Positions 11,109-22,916 of a stretch of 64,000 nt of DNA are shown in pieces. Source of the stretch: Oikopleura dioica. Its lineage: Eukaryota; Chordata; Appendicularia; Copelata; Oikopleuridae. Below the pieces are notes generated by a model that ran no database searches, had not been told where the DNA came from, and was given only the letters and a program-made list of their open reading frames with translations. Position numbers and translations under genes: made by a program. The stretch is from the NCBI GenBank assembly GCA_907165135.1, contig OU015568.1:2178501-2242500 (forward strand), written 5' to 3'. The first letter of the stretch is position 1. The number at the start of each line of letters is the position of its first letter.

Positions 11109-14100
11109 TTCACGAATTTCTCGAAATTCTCCAAGTTCTTGAATTCTAGATAAAAAGTTCCCTTTTTTTTATTTTACCATCATTATTGACACATACACAT
11201 CTCCGTATCCGTCCGCCCCTTCCTTCTAAAATTCATTTGTCTTTTCACAAAATTTAAAAATAATTCATTTTTTTTTTTGAAAAATTCAATTCAATTTTTT
11301 TGTACCGGCCGCCCTGAGACGAGACCCTGCAGCGGTTAATCCGCCTGTGGCCGAGATCGTCCGTCTCCAGGTCCAGAAATAGCCACCGTCATTCCTTTGC
11401 CTTTTTATACAACTAAAACTGCTTTTTTGCTACTTTTTTTTGTCATTTTCAATTTTCAATTTGAGTTTAGTAACCTTTACCAATGGTTCCGACCGAGTTC
11501 ATTTTCAAAATTCTTTAAATTTCATCCTCCTTTTTCAAACATGATTTCTCAGAAAAAAATTGAAGTCGAGACAGTTCTAGAGTAGCGCAGGCTATTCTAG
11601 TGGCTTTCTCTGGCTTCTAGAGACCCTAGAAGGGGCCTTAAAAACATCATCTTTTTTTCTTGAGACTGAAATCGTGTAATTTAAATTCCCTCTTTATTTT
11701 GCTGCTGCCACCTTAACAAAATGACTTCAAGAAAGAAATTCGTTCCGAAAACGTAAAATATGTCTCTGCTCTTTCTAGTTCCGTCTAAATTTCATTTCAT
11801 CAATGTGATCAATTGTTCCTTGAAAATTCTAAACCGCTTCTTGTTATTTTTTCTCAAATTTTATATTTTTTCATCCAGGCCCAAATTTCAAATTATCAGT
11901 TTTTTTCGGTAAAAAAGGGTTTTTTCGACTTGAAAAATTATTAATGAAATAATAAAAATCGGCCATTTGAGATTTTTTCAAGAAAAAAACTCTTTTTTTT
12001 TTTTAATTTTTTAGTTTTTCAATTTTCATTTTAATAATTAAACATGGCCATCTTTGATAAAGGTGGCTCCCTTTTCAACCCTCCCGAGCATGATTCAGTC
12101 ACATGATCGGAAGTCGTTTTATTTTTATCAGTCAAATTTTATTATTTAGTCACCGCTAGCTCTTAAGATTCTTTCTCTTCTCTTCACTGTTTAAGGTTGT
12201 AATCAACGATTTTTTAATTTTCAATTATCAAATTTTAAATTTTCCCAATTTTTTAATTTTGCGGGAAGTTTTCGATCCGCCCAGGCGGCGATCGAAATTT
12301 TCAGCTCGCGCTTTTTCTTATATTTTTTCGTACTGAATCGGCTTTTCTGCCGGTTGAAGGTGTTTTTTTTCTTTTCATCGTTATTTCTATTTTGAAAATA
12401 CTACTGACTTATGTTTTACATTTTAACATGTTTGAAACAAATTTAAGACCATTTAAAACAAACAAATCCACAAACAGGACATCGAATCTAGGGCCACCTC
12501 TTTCCTTCATCCCTTTTTCTTCTCTCAGCCAATCAAAAAGCCGCCACGAGCGCTTGAGCCAATGAGAAGTATCTTGGCTTTTGATCTGAGCCGACCCGAC
12601 TTTTCGCAAACTGGTTTTTGGGAAGTTTTAAATCCGGGTCGGGAAAAAAACCAACAACCATTGATTTTGAACCCTTTTCGATTCTTTGTTCTATTGCTCC
12701 TTTCTTTTCATTTAGAATAAATCAATTACAGTCCACTATTCGTAGCGGTGTTATAATTTTCCGAAACTCCCGTTCTCAAGTTGCGAGTCCCGTTTTTTCT
12801 GTTTTCATCTTTCTTCTCTTTTTTCCAGCAGCTTTTGAACTTTTTTCTTCTCCTTTTTCTTCTTCTTCCAACTTTTATTCGTCTTAGTGCAAGAGAAAAA
12901 AATACAGATTTCATCAAAAAAATCATCGAAAAGTTCTTGTTCTTTTTCTGCGATCTGGCTTGTCCATACTCGCAAAACTGAAACACTTGAATATTATATT
13001 TAACTCAATACCTGTGCTTACTTTGAATAACAAGAAAATAAAACTCTTGAAAAAAATACCGATGTCTCATTTTTTTTGTCATTCTTGATGCAAAATATCA
13101 AAAAAAAATTTACAAGCAGGATTGTCAGAAAGCTGCTCGCGGCTTCTACCATAATAATTTTATAGCCGCGGCAAGAGCGGCTTTTATTTCCTTTCTTGAT
13201 TTTCAGAAACAGATATAATAAGAAGGAAAGTCGTAAATTCGAGCAAATTGACCGAAAAAGCCGCGTAGCGCGGCTATTTTTTCTCGACTCGAAGCCGCAT
13301 GCGGCTTCTCGATTTGAATTCATTCGAACTTGACAAGAATTTTCGGTTCAAATCGGTTCAGTAAGTTTAAAATCGCCCCTTTGGATTTCAAAGTCAAACA
13401 GAAGCGTTGTTGTTTTACCACGAAAAAAATAAAAAATGGTCTTTCCGGCGAGCGAATGTGGTCAGAGCACGTGCTGGCTGTCAATACAAGTTATTGATAG
13501 GGCATTGTTTGTGGATTCGGATTGAGTTTCCCATTCTTGTTCGCGGCAGTGATAAATGGCCCGCTCGACCTCTCAGACAAGGGGCATTCAAAAGTGATCG
13601 ACCATGCAGCGTGGCTGTTCTGCGCAAGTTCAAATATTAAAAAATGAAAAACGAAAAACGAAATTTGAAATTGAAGTCGGCTTTGTCAAGAAATGTCAAG
13701 AAGAGCTTCCGCTTTGCGGAATAATGTATCACAAACGCTTCCGCCAAAGAAACATTTAAAATTGAGGAGAATTTTTTTTCCTTCTTGGCCAAGGACGTTT
13801 GTTCTTTTAACCCCGGAACGCATGGCTATTTTTGCCAATTTTTGACCATTTTTTAACCGAATATTGTCGCGATTTGGGCATAAAGAGAATAAAAATCCGG
13901 GTTTATATATTATAACCGGACTCTAAGCTACAAAAATATAACTTGAGCGTGGTCATATTATATGCGTATATCAAATATAATATGGGTTTTTTGATGAGCA
14001 AAATCTTATTACCCAAAAATGGGTCAAATATGCGTTCCGGCGTTAAATACAAATTTTTGAGCTTGTTTTTAAGTTTCGCTTAAAAATGAATAATTTCAAA

Positions 14101-15251
14101 GAAGAGGTAATTGAGTTCTGTCGAGATAGGATGCAACATGTGCTCCTTGACCGTTTTTATAGCGATAAGAAACCGCAATTGTAGTTTACATGCAGCTCGC
14201 GGGCCGCTATCTTCGCTGGCGGTCCACAAGCCGCCGACGTTGGAAAAGTGAGCGAAAACTGAATCAGCGCTGTTTTTACAGTTTTACGGAGAGAGCCGTG
14301 GGATCAGAGTCCATCAATAACGCCCCGGATTATCCGAATTTATTTGAAGCATTTTGATGTTTTGTGTTTGGCTGGGCTCCCGCCACGCTGCCCCACAGTG
14401 ATCATGTATTGTTTCTAGATGAACTGGCTTCCGTTGGAGTAACTTTTCTTTCGAAATGAAGAATCACATCTTAGATTACTGTCCTGTATCTGAGTTACAG
14501 CATCTCTCCTATTTGAAATCGCGTCCAGCAAAACGAAGCCCCAAGCCTTTCAAACCTTCTCTTTTGGGGATCTAGATTTTGATTGGCCGGTAGACCAAAT
14601 ACAGCAATCTTATTGGTTATCCAAATATTCACTTCCGTAAATTGGTTTAGTCCCTCTTTTGGGACCCTGATTCAGGTTTTTGATTCGAATTTAGCCGATT
14701 ACTGCTTTATCGTATTTTTTGCTCGAAGCCGCAAGCGGCTTCTCGAATTTTATCAATTTTTACTTTCGAAAATTCTTCAAAACCACAATCTGCCAAGTGC
14801 CCTGCATTTCTTTTTTCAGCTAAGAACTCCATTAGCAGTTAACATGGGAATGAGTTAACCCGAAGCAGAGCACGTGAGAGATACTACAGAAGCACGTGAC
14901 GCGACCTTAACTTGTAAAACACGATTCCGCGGTCCGCCTGAGATATTTTTCGCTGTCTGTTCATTTCAAATTAGCCTGGAAAGACAGCGATTGCGCGAGA
15001 AAATAGAAGCTGGAATCGACGTGGGAAATGTTATTTTTAAGTGTTAGAATTTGATTTGTCTGGGTGTCAGCGCAAGCGATGCCCGTTCAAAAACGATCAT
15101 TTATACAGCTGAATAAAGCTCAACGGTCGAAATTATTCGGCAGGTGGAATCTTTCGGAAGTCACTTCCGAAAGGACAATTTGAAAAAAAAGAAACGACAA
15201 AATTAGAATTTTTTATTAAGTTTTTTCTTCCAGATGAGTAAAATGAGTAAT
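11109..15251. other. Intergenic, T-rich with palindromic repeats
   Basis: About 4 kb without a convincing gene. It has long T-rich and A-rich runs, and copies of the GC-rich palindromic repeat at 13131-13184, 13255-13316 and 14721-14745. Sequences like ccaatca/tgattgg at 12531 and 14583 are CCAAT-like. Apparent open frames at 12618-12986 run on both strands through low-complexity DNA. Confidence 0.5.
13131..13316. repeat. Cluster of GC-rich palindromic repeat units
   Basis: Two composite units lie in tandem. At 13131-13184 a cgcggcttc half and a tagccgcggcaagagcggct half are separated by AT spacer. At 13255-13316 a gccgcgtagcgcggc core is followed by tcgaagccgcatgcggcttc. Same modules as in the introns of the cyclin-like gene and CPT2. 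Confidence 0.7.
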
Positions 15252-16152
15252 TCAGCCAAGATTTTGGGCAATTTGAGGAAGTAGTCCGTCGATAATTCCA
15301 CCTAAAAATCATCATAAATTATCAGAATTATTATCTCACCGATGCTGTCGAAATCGCCAAGAAAATCCAACAAAATATCGAGAATACTCGATCCGGGGTC
15401 ATTTATTGCTTGAAGAATTCTCGCGATCAGCTCGATGAATGTCGCAGAAGCGCTAGAATATAATATTAATCATTGCTTCCGCCCGATTTTACCTGAGAAG
15501 AGTGGTGAGCTGAAGAATGTAGTTAAGATATCCCATAATTGTATTTTTGTCGAAGATAATCCACGGCTCCAGTAGGTCGGCCCAGCCTGCATTTTTAACG
15601 AAACAAGCTTAACAGAAGCTTACCTTGAAGAATGACGTCGAAGTACAGTATCAAATCGTCGATGAATTTGATGCACATGTCCATAATTCTTGTCACATCG
15701 ATGGCGGTTACTTTTTCCGACAGTCCCTTCAAAAAATTTCAAAAAGAGTAAATTTTCCTGAGAACCTGAATTTCCTCTTGAATTAGAATTATATCTTGCT
15801 TCAAGATGAAGTAGGTGTAACGGATATCTTTGAGGATATTTCTGATGATTTCGAATTTTCCGAGAAAAAAGTCGAGATTGTCGAGAAAATTCCCAACGCT
15901 GTTTTCGATGTCTGAGTAATCTCTTCTATGTCTCCAGTTTTGGTCATTTCCTTCGAAAATTGTCGCTTTTAATCCCGCAAGTTCTGAATCTTGACGCTGA
16001 ATCTCATTTTCGAAAATCGCAAAAGCTCCGTAAAACTGAAAAATAAGAAAAGAGACTCTCATTTTTGAATTAATGAACAATTTCCAGTATTCATCTAGGT
16101 GTGATACCGCCCATCCCAAGGCACACAAATGAAAAGAACAAGAATAAATCAT
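15252..16152 (-). CDS. Small secreted helical protein, 6 exons
   Basis: Exons 16108-16152, 15766-16035, 15624-15726, 15493-15586, 15340-15452 and 15252-15301 give about 224 residues in one frame, with GT-AG junctions throughout. The first exon is essentially a signal peptide (MIYSCSFHLCALGWA). The rest is predicted helical and rich in Ile/Leu/Asp, with few cysteines. No family is recognised. It sits tail-side to the secreted double-CAP gene on the same strand (stop-to-start gap about 17 bp if both models are right), so the two could be co-transcribed: the CAP gene stop at 16170 lies just upstream of this start at 16152. Confidence 0.65.
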
Positions 16153-16169
16153 TTTATAAGTAATTTTCT

Positions 16170-18075
16170 TTACAGATTTTGAACAGAACACAATCTTCTA
16201 TTTATACAACTTCCCGAGCAAGCAGCACACCACTTTCCATTATCATAAGGCTTTTTAAAGTCGCTGTAAGTATGAGGGACGACGCAGACGAATCTCCAAG
16301 AGTTTGAATTGACGCACTGAAGCTGGGAGCAGCCGATAGAAGAGCCGTTGACAGAAATGAGTCTGGCGTAGTCTTTGCAGGTGTTTTTGAGTTGTTGTTG
16401 CCGAGCGGTGATTTTCGGAGAGACTTTTTTCGGGGATTTCATTTTGCAAAAGGACCCTTTTTTATTCTTCGTGAACTGAGAAAGTTTTTTTTCTATATTC
16501 AAGAGGGAATTTTACCTTGTAAATTTTCTTCCCGGAGCCCCAAAAACTCACTGCCGAACAAACACTCCTCGGCTTGATTTTTGAAAAAGCAATGTTCGCG
16601 TTGAGACCCATTCCAATTATTTCCTCGACCGAGTCTATCTCTCCATTGCAAGAGGCTTCCGCCACTTCGGATGCTTTATGAGCGAGATCGTTTGACCAGC
16701 TGATTTGAGGGAGGTTTTTTGCAGGCGGCTTGACGCTGGAGCGGAGGTTGTTGACGCAGTCGAGCAGCTCTAGAACTTCCGTGGACGTGAATTTGCCTTT
16801 TGTTTCTGGCTCGATCGTCCGCTGAAGAGCCTGGAATGGCAATAATTATTACATATAATTACAACAAAAATAATTATTTATTCTCTTTTACCGATTTTTG
16901 GATGATTCTTCCAGTGAGTTCTTTGACCAATTTAAAATCTCTCAGCGGGCTTATGCACATTCCGTCAAAGCAAGACTCGCCCGAGCACTCCAAATTCGTG
17001 TGCTTCTTTAGAACTCCACAGTTAACATCGTCCTGAATGTGCTCTTCGGCGCAGGAGAAATGCCCACATCCAAAGCAACTGGTGCATTTTGGCCCGACGA
17101 TGTAAGGCGGAAAGTTGACAATGGGTGAGTGAGAGTACTCGCAAACCATCATGAGGGGATTTACGGCGAAGCCAGTTTCGTAATTGGTCTTCACGCTGTC
17201 CGTTCCGGTGCATTGCGTCAGTCCGCATCCGATTCGGTAGACCTTCCAGTTCACCATCGTGACGTAATGGCCGCATTCTTTATTCGGGGCGCAAGATTTG
17301 CTTTCCGAGGATTTTTGACAGATGATTTTCAAGTAAAATTTGGACAAAATTTAAGATATCGAACTTTTGTTCGTCCTCATGCCTGTGATAACTATAATCA
17401 GCTCTTTCATCAAACCAGCTTTTCACAGCATAGTCAGCAATGTCCAGCATTTTCGAATTGAAAAGATACCCTCCATCGTTAGGAAAAACCAACAGAAGAT
17501 TCTCTCCGATTAGTTCGGAAAATGACGAGTGTTTCCGATGAGGATTGTGCTGAAAAATGCATCTGTCCGCATAATTCTGAGCGACCGAAGCTAACTCTTC
17601 ATCCCAACTGACTCTTCTCAAGTTACTCGCGGCTGGAATCACCTTTGATCTGTAGTAATTCGTTCTGTCGACGATTCTGGCTTTCTGCTCTTCTGTCAGT
17701 CCGCTCATCCCTTTTACTTTGGTGAAACCAGTTGAAAGATCGCGACGCAAACGCTCCGTGGAGTGATTAGTGGAACTAGCTGAAAAGATTTTCAAGGAAG
17801 CGGAATGCAAAAGTTTATTGACACTGGAAGGAAATCCCCGCTCGAAAAGGACGTCGGGGATGGTGATCTTTTTGGAGCGTAATTATGAGAACGCAAAAAA
17901 AATATTTTTCATTGAAATTAAAAAGCATGCTTTTTGTTTTTCTTTTGAAAATTTTGTAAATGATTTTGAAATGCTTTAATCATTTTGTCTTACCCTGAAA
18001 AAGATTTGTTGCTGGAGCAAATTTATTTATCTCTAGCGAAAAAACAAAATAGAATAGCTGAAAACCTAGTTTCAT
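16170..18075 (-). CDS. Secreted protein with two CAP (SCP/TAPS) domains
   Basis: Exons 17994-18075, 17365-17779, 16892-17300, 16516-16830 and 16170-16475 total about 508 residues. Exon 1 encodes a signal peptide (MKLGFQLFYFVFSL). Domain one (exons 2-3) has the CAP start (NYYRSKV...NLRRVSWDEELA), GENLL, and the CAP2-like CGHYVTMVNWKVYRIGCG, followed by a Cys-rich tail. Domain two (exons 4-5) has LLDCVNNLRSSV, CKDYARLISVNGSSIGCS and another Cys pair cluster. CAP proteins are secreted, often sterol- or protein-binding. The second domain has lost much of the consensus, including a clear GEN motif. Exon 2-3 joining uses a 64-nt intron whose donor (gttcg) is weak. Confidence 0.8.
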
Positions 18076-18312
18076 ATTAAAAGTCTTTCTCTCTTTCCGT
18101 TTCTTTATCGAAAGTAGAAATGAATTGCTTCCAGAGTAATTATGCTCAACTAAGGGTACCGCGCGGTCTGGAAACAGCGCCGCCCAAGCCGCGTCAGCTT
18201 CTAAGAAAACCGCGATTCATAAAGTTACTTGGCTTTGCTTTAGAGAGCGCAGAGGAGAAGGAAAAATATAATGTAACATTATGTCAAGTTTTATTGAGTT
18301 TGCATTTTCAAG

Positions 18313-18952
18313 CTATTCTTGATCTGGGTAACAGATGACCTCAAAGGGGGCGAAGGTCTTCTTTTCTTCTAAGCTTGGAGGAATACAGTTGCACCAGGGC
18401 ATTTCGCAAGTGCAGACATCCCAGCAATTTGAGAAATCGAACTTAACAAAAAATTCGTCTCAACTAATTTTTACATCTTCTCACCGAAGCTTCATTTGTG
18501 CAAATAACGAACTCAAGGTAGTTTAGTTCACCAGACTCGTAGCCATCTTCACATGCTTTGAGATCTTCCTCGAGAATGGGGGCGCATCTGAAATCAAAAT
18601 TAAAAAATCAGTCCTCATATTTTGACAAACCGGAGGATGCAGGTTCCATCAGCTTCAACACATCCATCAGCAAGGACGCACTCCTCAAATTCTTGAACGG
18701 GTGCTTCCATGCATCGATAGTAGTCCTCAGTTTCCCACTCGAATTCGAACTGGCATTGGATGTCCTTTCTTATCAGATCGACAACGCAGCTCAAGAAGCA
18801 CTCGTTTGATTTGTTTTCGTTCTCAAGGCTTTAAAATTTGATTCAACGATTATTTGAAAACAATACTTGTTAGCACGTAGTCGTGTCCGAACATCGGGAT
18901 GAATAAAAACAGAAGCTGATGCAGAAGCGAAAATCGCTACGGAAAGCTTCAT
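18313..18952 (-). CDS. Secreted Cys-rich protein, paralogue of 19210-19852
   Basis: Exons 18867-18952, 18631-18828, 18485-18587 and 18313-18441 encode about 171 residues. A signal peptide (MKLSVAIFASASASVFI) is followed by a Cys-patterned body with YYRCMEAP, ADGCVEADGTCI, SGELNYLEFVIC and a tail CTCEMPWCNCIPPS. The first three exons are 86, 198 and 103 nt, exactly as in the divergent neighbour, and the motifs match residue by residue in long runs. Function unknown; an extracellular role is inferred from the signal and cysteines only. Confidence 0.85.
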
Positions 18953-19209
18953 GGACCATGAATCATGGTAATTTCTCTGGAAGAGGTCAATGAGACGGAC
19001 AAAGTTCATAATGGTGCCATAAAAAAGCATTTGCAGTTTTACTCATTAAAATTGGCGGAAATAGTTTATGGAACATTTCGCAATTGCGTAAGTAAGACAC
19101 ACCTTCAGACAGATCTATCAACTTTGGAATGCTTGGGAACTATTTCAGCTGTTGATTTGCATGATCCAAAACGCTTCTCACAAGAATTCAAAGAGAAAAA
19201 AAAAACAAA
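18953..19209. promoter_or_regulatory. Shared 257-bp region between divergent paralogues
   Basis: The start codons of the two Cys-rich paralogues are 257 bp apart and face away from each other, so one compact region must serve both promoters. No TATA box is clear on either side. Confidence 0.45.
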
Positions 19210-19852
19210 ATGAAGGTTTTTGGATCAATTCTTGCCTCTGCTTCTGCCTCGGTCTTCGTTCACCCCCATGTTCATACAAGACTTCAGGCTGCCGGGTACG
19301 TGAGTTTTTCGGAATTTTATCCAAACAGTATTATTAGACTTGAAAAAGAAGGCAAGAGTATCGAGTGCTTCTTTACTTGCATGGGCGACTTGATGCGCGC
19401 TGATATCAAGTGCAGCTTCGAGTTCGACTATCAATCCGAAGAGTACTACCGATGCATGGAAGGTCCAAACCAAGAGTTTGAAGCGTGCATTCAAGCTGAT
19501 GGCTGTATTGAAGCCGACGGAACCTGCATTAATCGGTTTGATTCCCACGTTTTAATGTAAAGTGACATTTTTTAGATGCGAGCCAATTCTTCTTGATGAC
19601 ATTGATGCCTGCGAAGAAGGACTTGCTTCTGGCGAGCTTGCATACTTGGACTACGTCATTTGCATGAATACCGCTTCCGTACGACAAATTTGACTAAAAT
19701 TTTCTTCAAAAGTAATTAAGCTCAACTTTTCTAAATGTTGGGATGACTGCACTTGCGAGATGCCCTGGTGCAACTGTATCCCACCAAGCAAGGCTGAGAA
19801 GCTCTCCTGGCTTCCATACGATGTCATCTGCTACCCTGATCCAGAATTCTAA
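19210..19852 (+). CDS. Secreted Cys-rich protein, paralogue of 18313-18952
   Basis: Exons 19210-19295, 19338-19535, 19576-19678 and 19721-19852 encode about 172 residues. Signal peptide MKVFGSILASASASVFV; body with YYRCMEGPNQEFEAC, ADGCIEADGTCI, SGELAYLDYVIC and CTCEMPWCNCIPPS. All introns are GT-AG and 40-42 nt. Intron positions and phases equal those of the minus-strand paralogue, so the pair arose by inverted duplication or duplication plus inversion. No named family recognised. Confidence 0.85.
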
Positions 19853-20212
19853 TTTTTATTTTGTCAACAGAATCAAAATACATGCTATTATTCAGCTTAT
19901 AGTTTCCTCTTTTGTCGTGTTTTATGTTTGCGTTGAAAAGCTTCTACCAAATTTTCCATAAGCAAAAGCGTAAATACCTATCGAATTTATGTCATATAGA
20001 GTTGACTCTAGAAAATTATTTGTCGTAACTTTTTTTAAAGCCTCAAAATCTTAAAAGAAATGAATCAGATTGTTTTTAGTTTCTCCATCTTATATTTTGA
20101 TTCTGTTGATTTGATTGATCATCCCTTCTTGAATAAATATATCTCGCTCCTTCTGGGCAGTGTCCAAAATAAAGCGAAATCAGCTTCCAAAATCATGATT
20201 TTTCCAAAAAAG
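19853..20212. other. Short intergenic gap
   Basis: 360 bp between two plus-strand genes. No RNA gene, repeat or TATA box seen. Confidence 0.4.
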
Positions 20213-22647
20213 ATGAAGCTTTTCATATTTTTTATTTTCAATTGCAAAGCGCAGCTAGAAATTGAAGAGAATCTTGTCCCGATGAGTGAGTGGTCGCTTT
20301 CTCTGACTACAGAAGAGACACCCTTAAAAACGACGACGGCAGAATTGAGAGAATCGACGATCGAGATTTTTACTGATAAATCATTTGATACAACAACAAC
20401 AACGAAAACAATTGAAAATGATGTTTTTACGACAATCCAGGTTTTGGCTTGAGATTAAGATTCGAAAATTTAAGGGGACTATCTTTGATAAGACTCCTAT
20501 CATAAGAGCCTTTTGTAATTTTCAATGTATCCCTTCTCTGAAGCCAAATTTTCGACAACAACAACGAGTACGCCAAAACAAATCGACAATTCCGCAAAAC
20601 TCATACTCGGAAACATGGTCTACCGCCGCGAACGACTCAAGAATCTCGCAAAAAATCTTTATCAGAAAAATCAAGATCTAAAGAAAGAAATTGAAAGAAT
20701 CAATATCAAGTTGAATAATACGAAAATCTTCGCTGATGAGAAAGAAAATCTAAGAATCGAGCAAATCCAAAAGCTGGAAAATGATTTGGAAGAAACGAGA
20801 CAGGATTATTACGAGAAGTTGATTGAAAATGGAGAGCTAGACAGAGAGTTGAGGGTTGCAAAAGGAAGAGTGGAAGCTCTAACTGGAGAAAATTTGAAAT
20901 TGACGAGGAATATGACTGATTTTCGGTAAGTTATTTCAATAAAATGATCTGTAAGGAGTCTTTACAGATACGCATTCTGAAGTAGCTATCTTATTCTCCA
21001 AGTTAGTTTATCTATGGTCAATGAAAGAAATCATTTTCATTGAAAATCATAATAATATAATAATTATCTATTTTATATATTTTCAACTTTCACATGTGCC
21101 TTGAAAAGATAAATTAAGTTTCTCTTTTGATAACAGCAGCTCATAGAATTTTTACTTCAGCTCATCGATGAATTCATACAGTCGAGAACGCCAAATCAAA
21201 GAGCTCGAACTCAAACGGCTTCTGATGACATGCGAAGAAAATTCGATCTCCCGAGAAAAAGAACTGAACAGCTGGAAGCTTCGAAACGAAAGATTCGAGC
21301 AAAACAACCGCGACCTCATCAACCAAAACAAGCTCATTCGTGATCAGATCATTGCCACTACCGATGAGCTCGATCGATGCCGACAGAAAGAGAAGCTTTT
21401 TGAAAGAAATTGCAATTGCGAAAGCTTCAGGATTCAAGCAAACTCATGCCAGGTCAAATCTTCGTGGCTGGAAGCTGTCAATCATCAGCAAGAGCTGAAT
21501 TTCGAGTCGACGAAGCAAAATAAAGGGTCGAAGATATAAAAAGGGAATCTTCTGAAAATTTTTTGTTGAAAATTTTGATAAAATAAGCCTCCTTCCTTGC
21601 CGAAATCCTCAAACAGAATTCGCCAACAAGCCGAACGCGAAATCACATCTCTTCAACGACAGCTTAAAATCTATCAAAATCAAGGTAAAAGATCGGAACC
21701 ATTCTCTATACGAATTTCATAAGAAAAGATAGGCAACGAAGAAACGAAACTGAGCGAGTAGCGACCGAATTTCACCAGTTCAAGATCAAATACCACGAAA
21801 TCGAGACCAATTTAATTATGGTGCGAGATCTCTTAATCTTTACAAAGCCACTGATTTTCCACCAAAAAATAAGAACGATGTAGAAACGATCGAAGTTACG
21901 CATGCCAAAATCGCCGAGAAGCAGCAAATCAATCGAATCAAAATCAGGATGATGTGTTGAAATGTCGGGCGATGCTTGAAGCTCTGAAGAAACAATCAGC
22001 TTTGAGGATCCGATCGGTTGAGTTTGAAGCAAAGACTTGGAGGACGAAACATACGGAGGAGTCAGATAGAAACACACAATTACAGTATGAGAAAAAGTAA
22101 GCCAAAGTTTGCTTCTCGTTGAAATTAATTATAATTCAGCATTTGCGATGAAAGACTTCTGGGAAAAACAAGTGATTTGAACGCAACCGAATTCGAAAAA
22201 GACCGCCTTCAAGATGACCTGTACAAATGCCAAGACGACCGAGATTATGCGGACAAAACTTTTGCGATAAAAGAGTCTGATTTGCGGCATGAAATCTCTG
22301 TAGTTTCAGAAAAGTACAACAAAGAAGCTGATCAGCGCGAAAGACTAAGTCGGAAATTGTCGCAGCAACGAAAACGGATTCAAAATGTTTGTTCTGCACT
22401 TATTTTCATTTCTTACATGTTTGAAGCTCTCAGCAGCTTGCAATGGAAAAGATCAAGACGATTTACGATCGTGTCCGATTTGCGAGGAAAAATTGCCAAG
22501 CCAGACTGAACCAATTCCCGCGGTAGGGACAAGAAGAATTAAAATAATGACAAATTTTTCAAGAAAGTCGAGCTAGAAAAAATCTCCATCGACATGGAAC
22601 AAGCCACAAAAGATGAAAAATCGCTTGTCCCCGAAACCTCTCCGTAA
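20213..22647 (+). CDS. Signal-peptide coiled-coil protein with C-terminal CPIC motif
   Basis: The start at 20213 gives a signal-like MKLFIFFIFNCKAQL, then a Thr-rich stretch and long Lys/Glu/Arg/Gln coiled coil. Exons that can be placed: 20213-20450, 20544-20925, 21161-about 21452, near 21623-21684, 21731-21820, about 21890-22097, 22140-22387, 22430-22524 and 22564-22647. Some middle junctions are unresolved. The first intron fits only as GA-AG (20451-20543). Near the end a CPICEEKL sequence recalls half a RING finger, but no second zinc-binding half is visible. Function unknown; a structural extracellular or secretory-pathway role is a guess. Confidence 0.6.
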
Positions 22648-22916
22648 AATCTCCTTTTCCTGACCGTGACAGTAACCAAGAGCTCTGACTGAAAAATATT
22701 TTCAAAATAAACAGCGAAAAACTATTCTGTAGGAATTCTGAGTTCTTGCTATTTGCTTTTGTACTACTGGTAACAAGGTAACAAGGCAAGGGTGTTTGCT
22801 TTATGCAAACGTGGAAATTTCGATAGTGCTAATGTAAAAAATTATTGTGGAAACAAGAAAAAAATCAATTCATATTTCGAATGTCAAGGCGGATCTAAAA
22901 AGAGAGACAATATAAA

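Noticed and set aside
12618-12986. Overlapping open frames on both strands.
   Set aside because: Caused by T-rich and A-rich low-complexity DNA; poly-Phe/Ser on one strand, poly-Lys on the other.
13131-14745. Regularly recurring palindromes considered as a CRISPR-like array.
   Set aside because: Spacing is irregular, copies vary and lie inside introns elsewhere; the window is eukaryotic.
17129-17461. Plus-strand frame of 110 residues.
   Set aside because: Antisense shadow of the CAP-domain exons on the minus strand.
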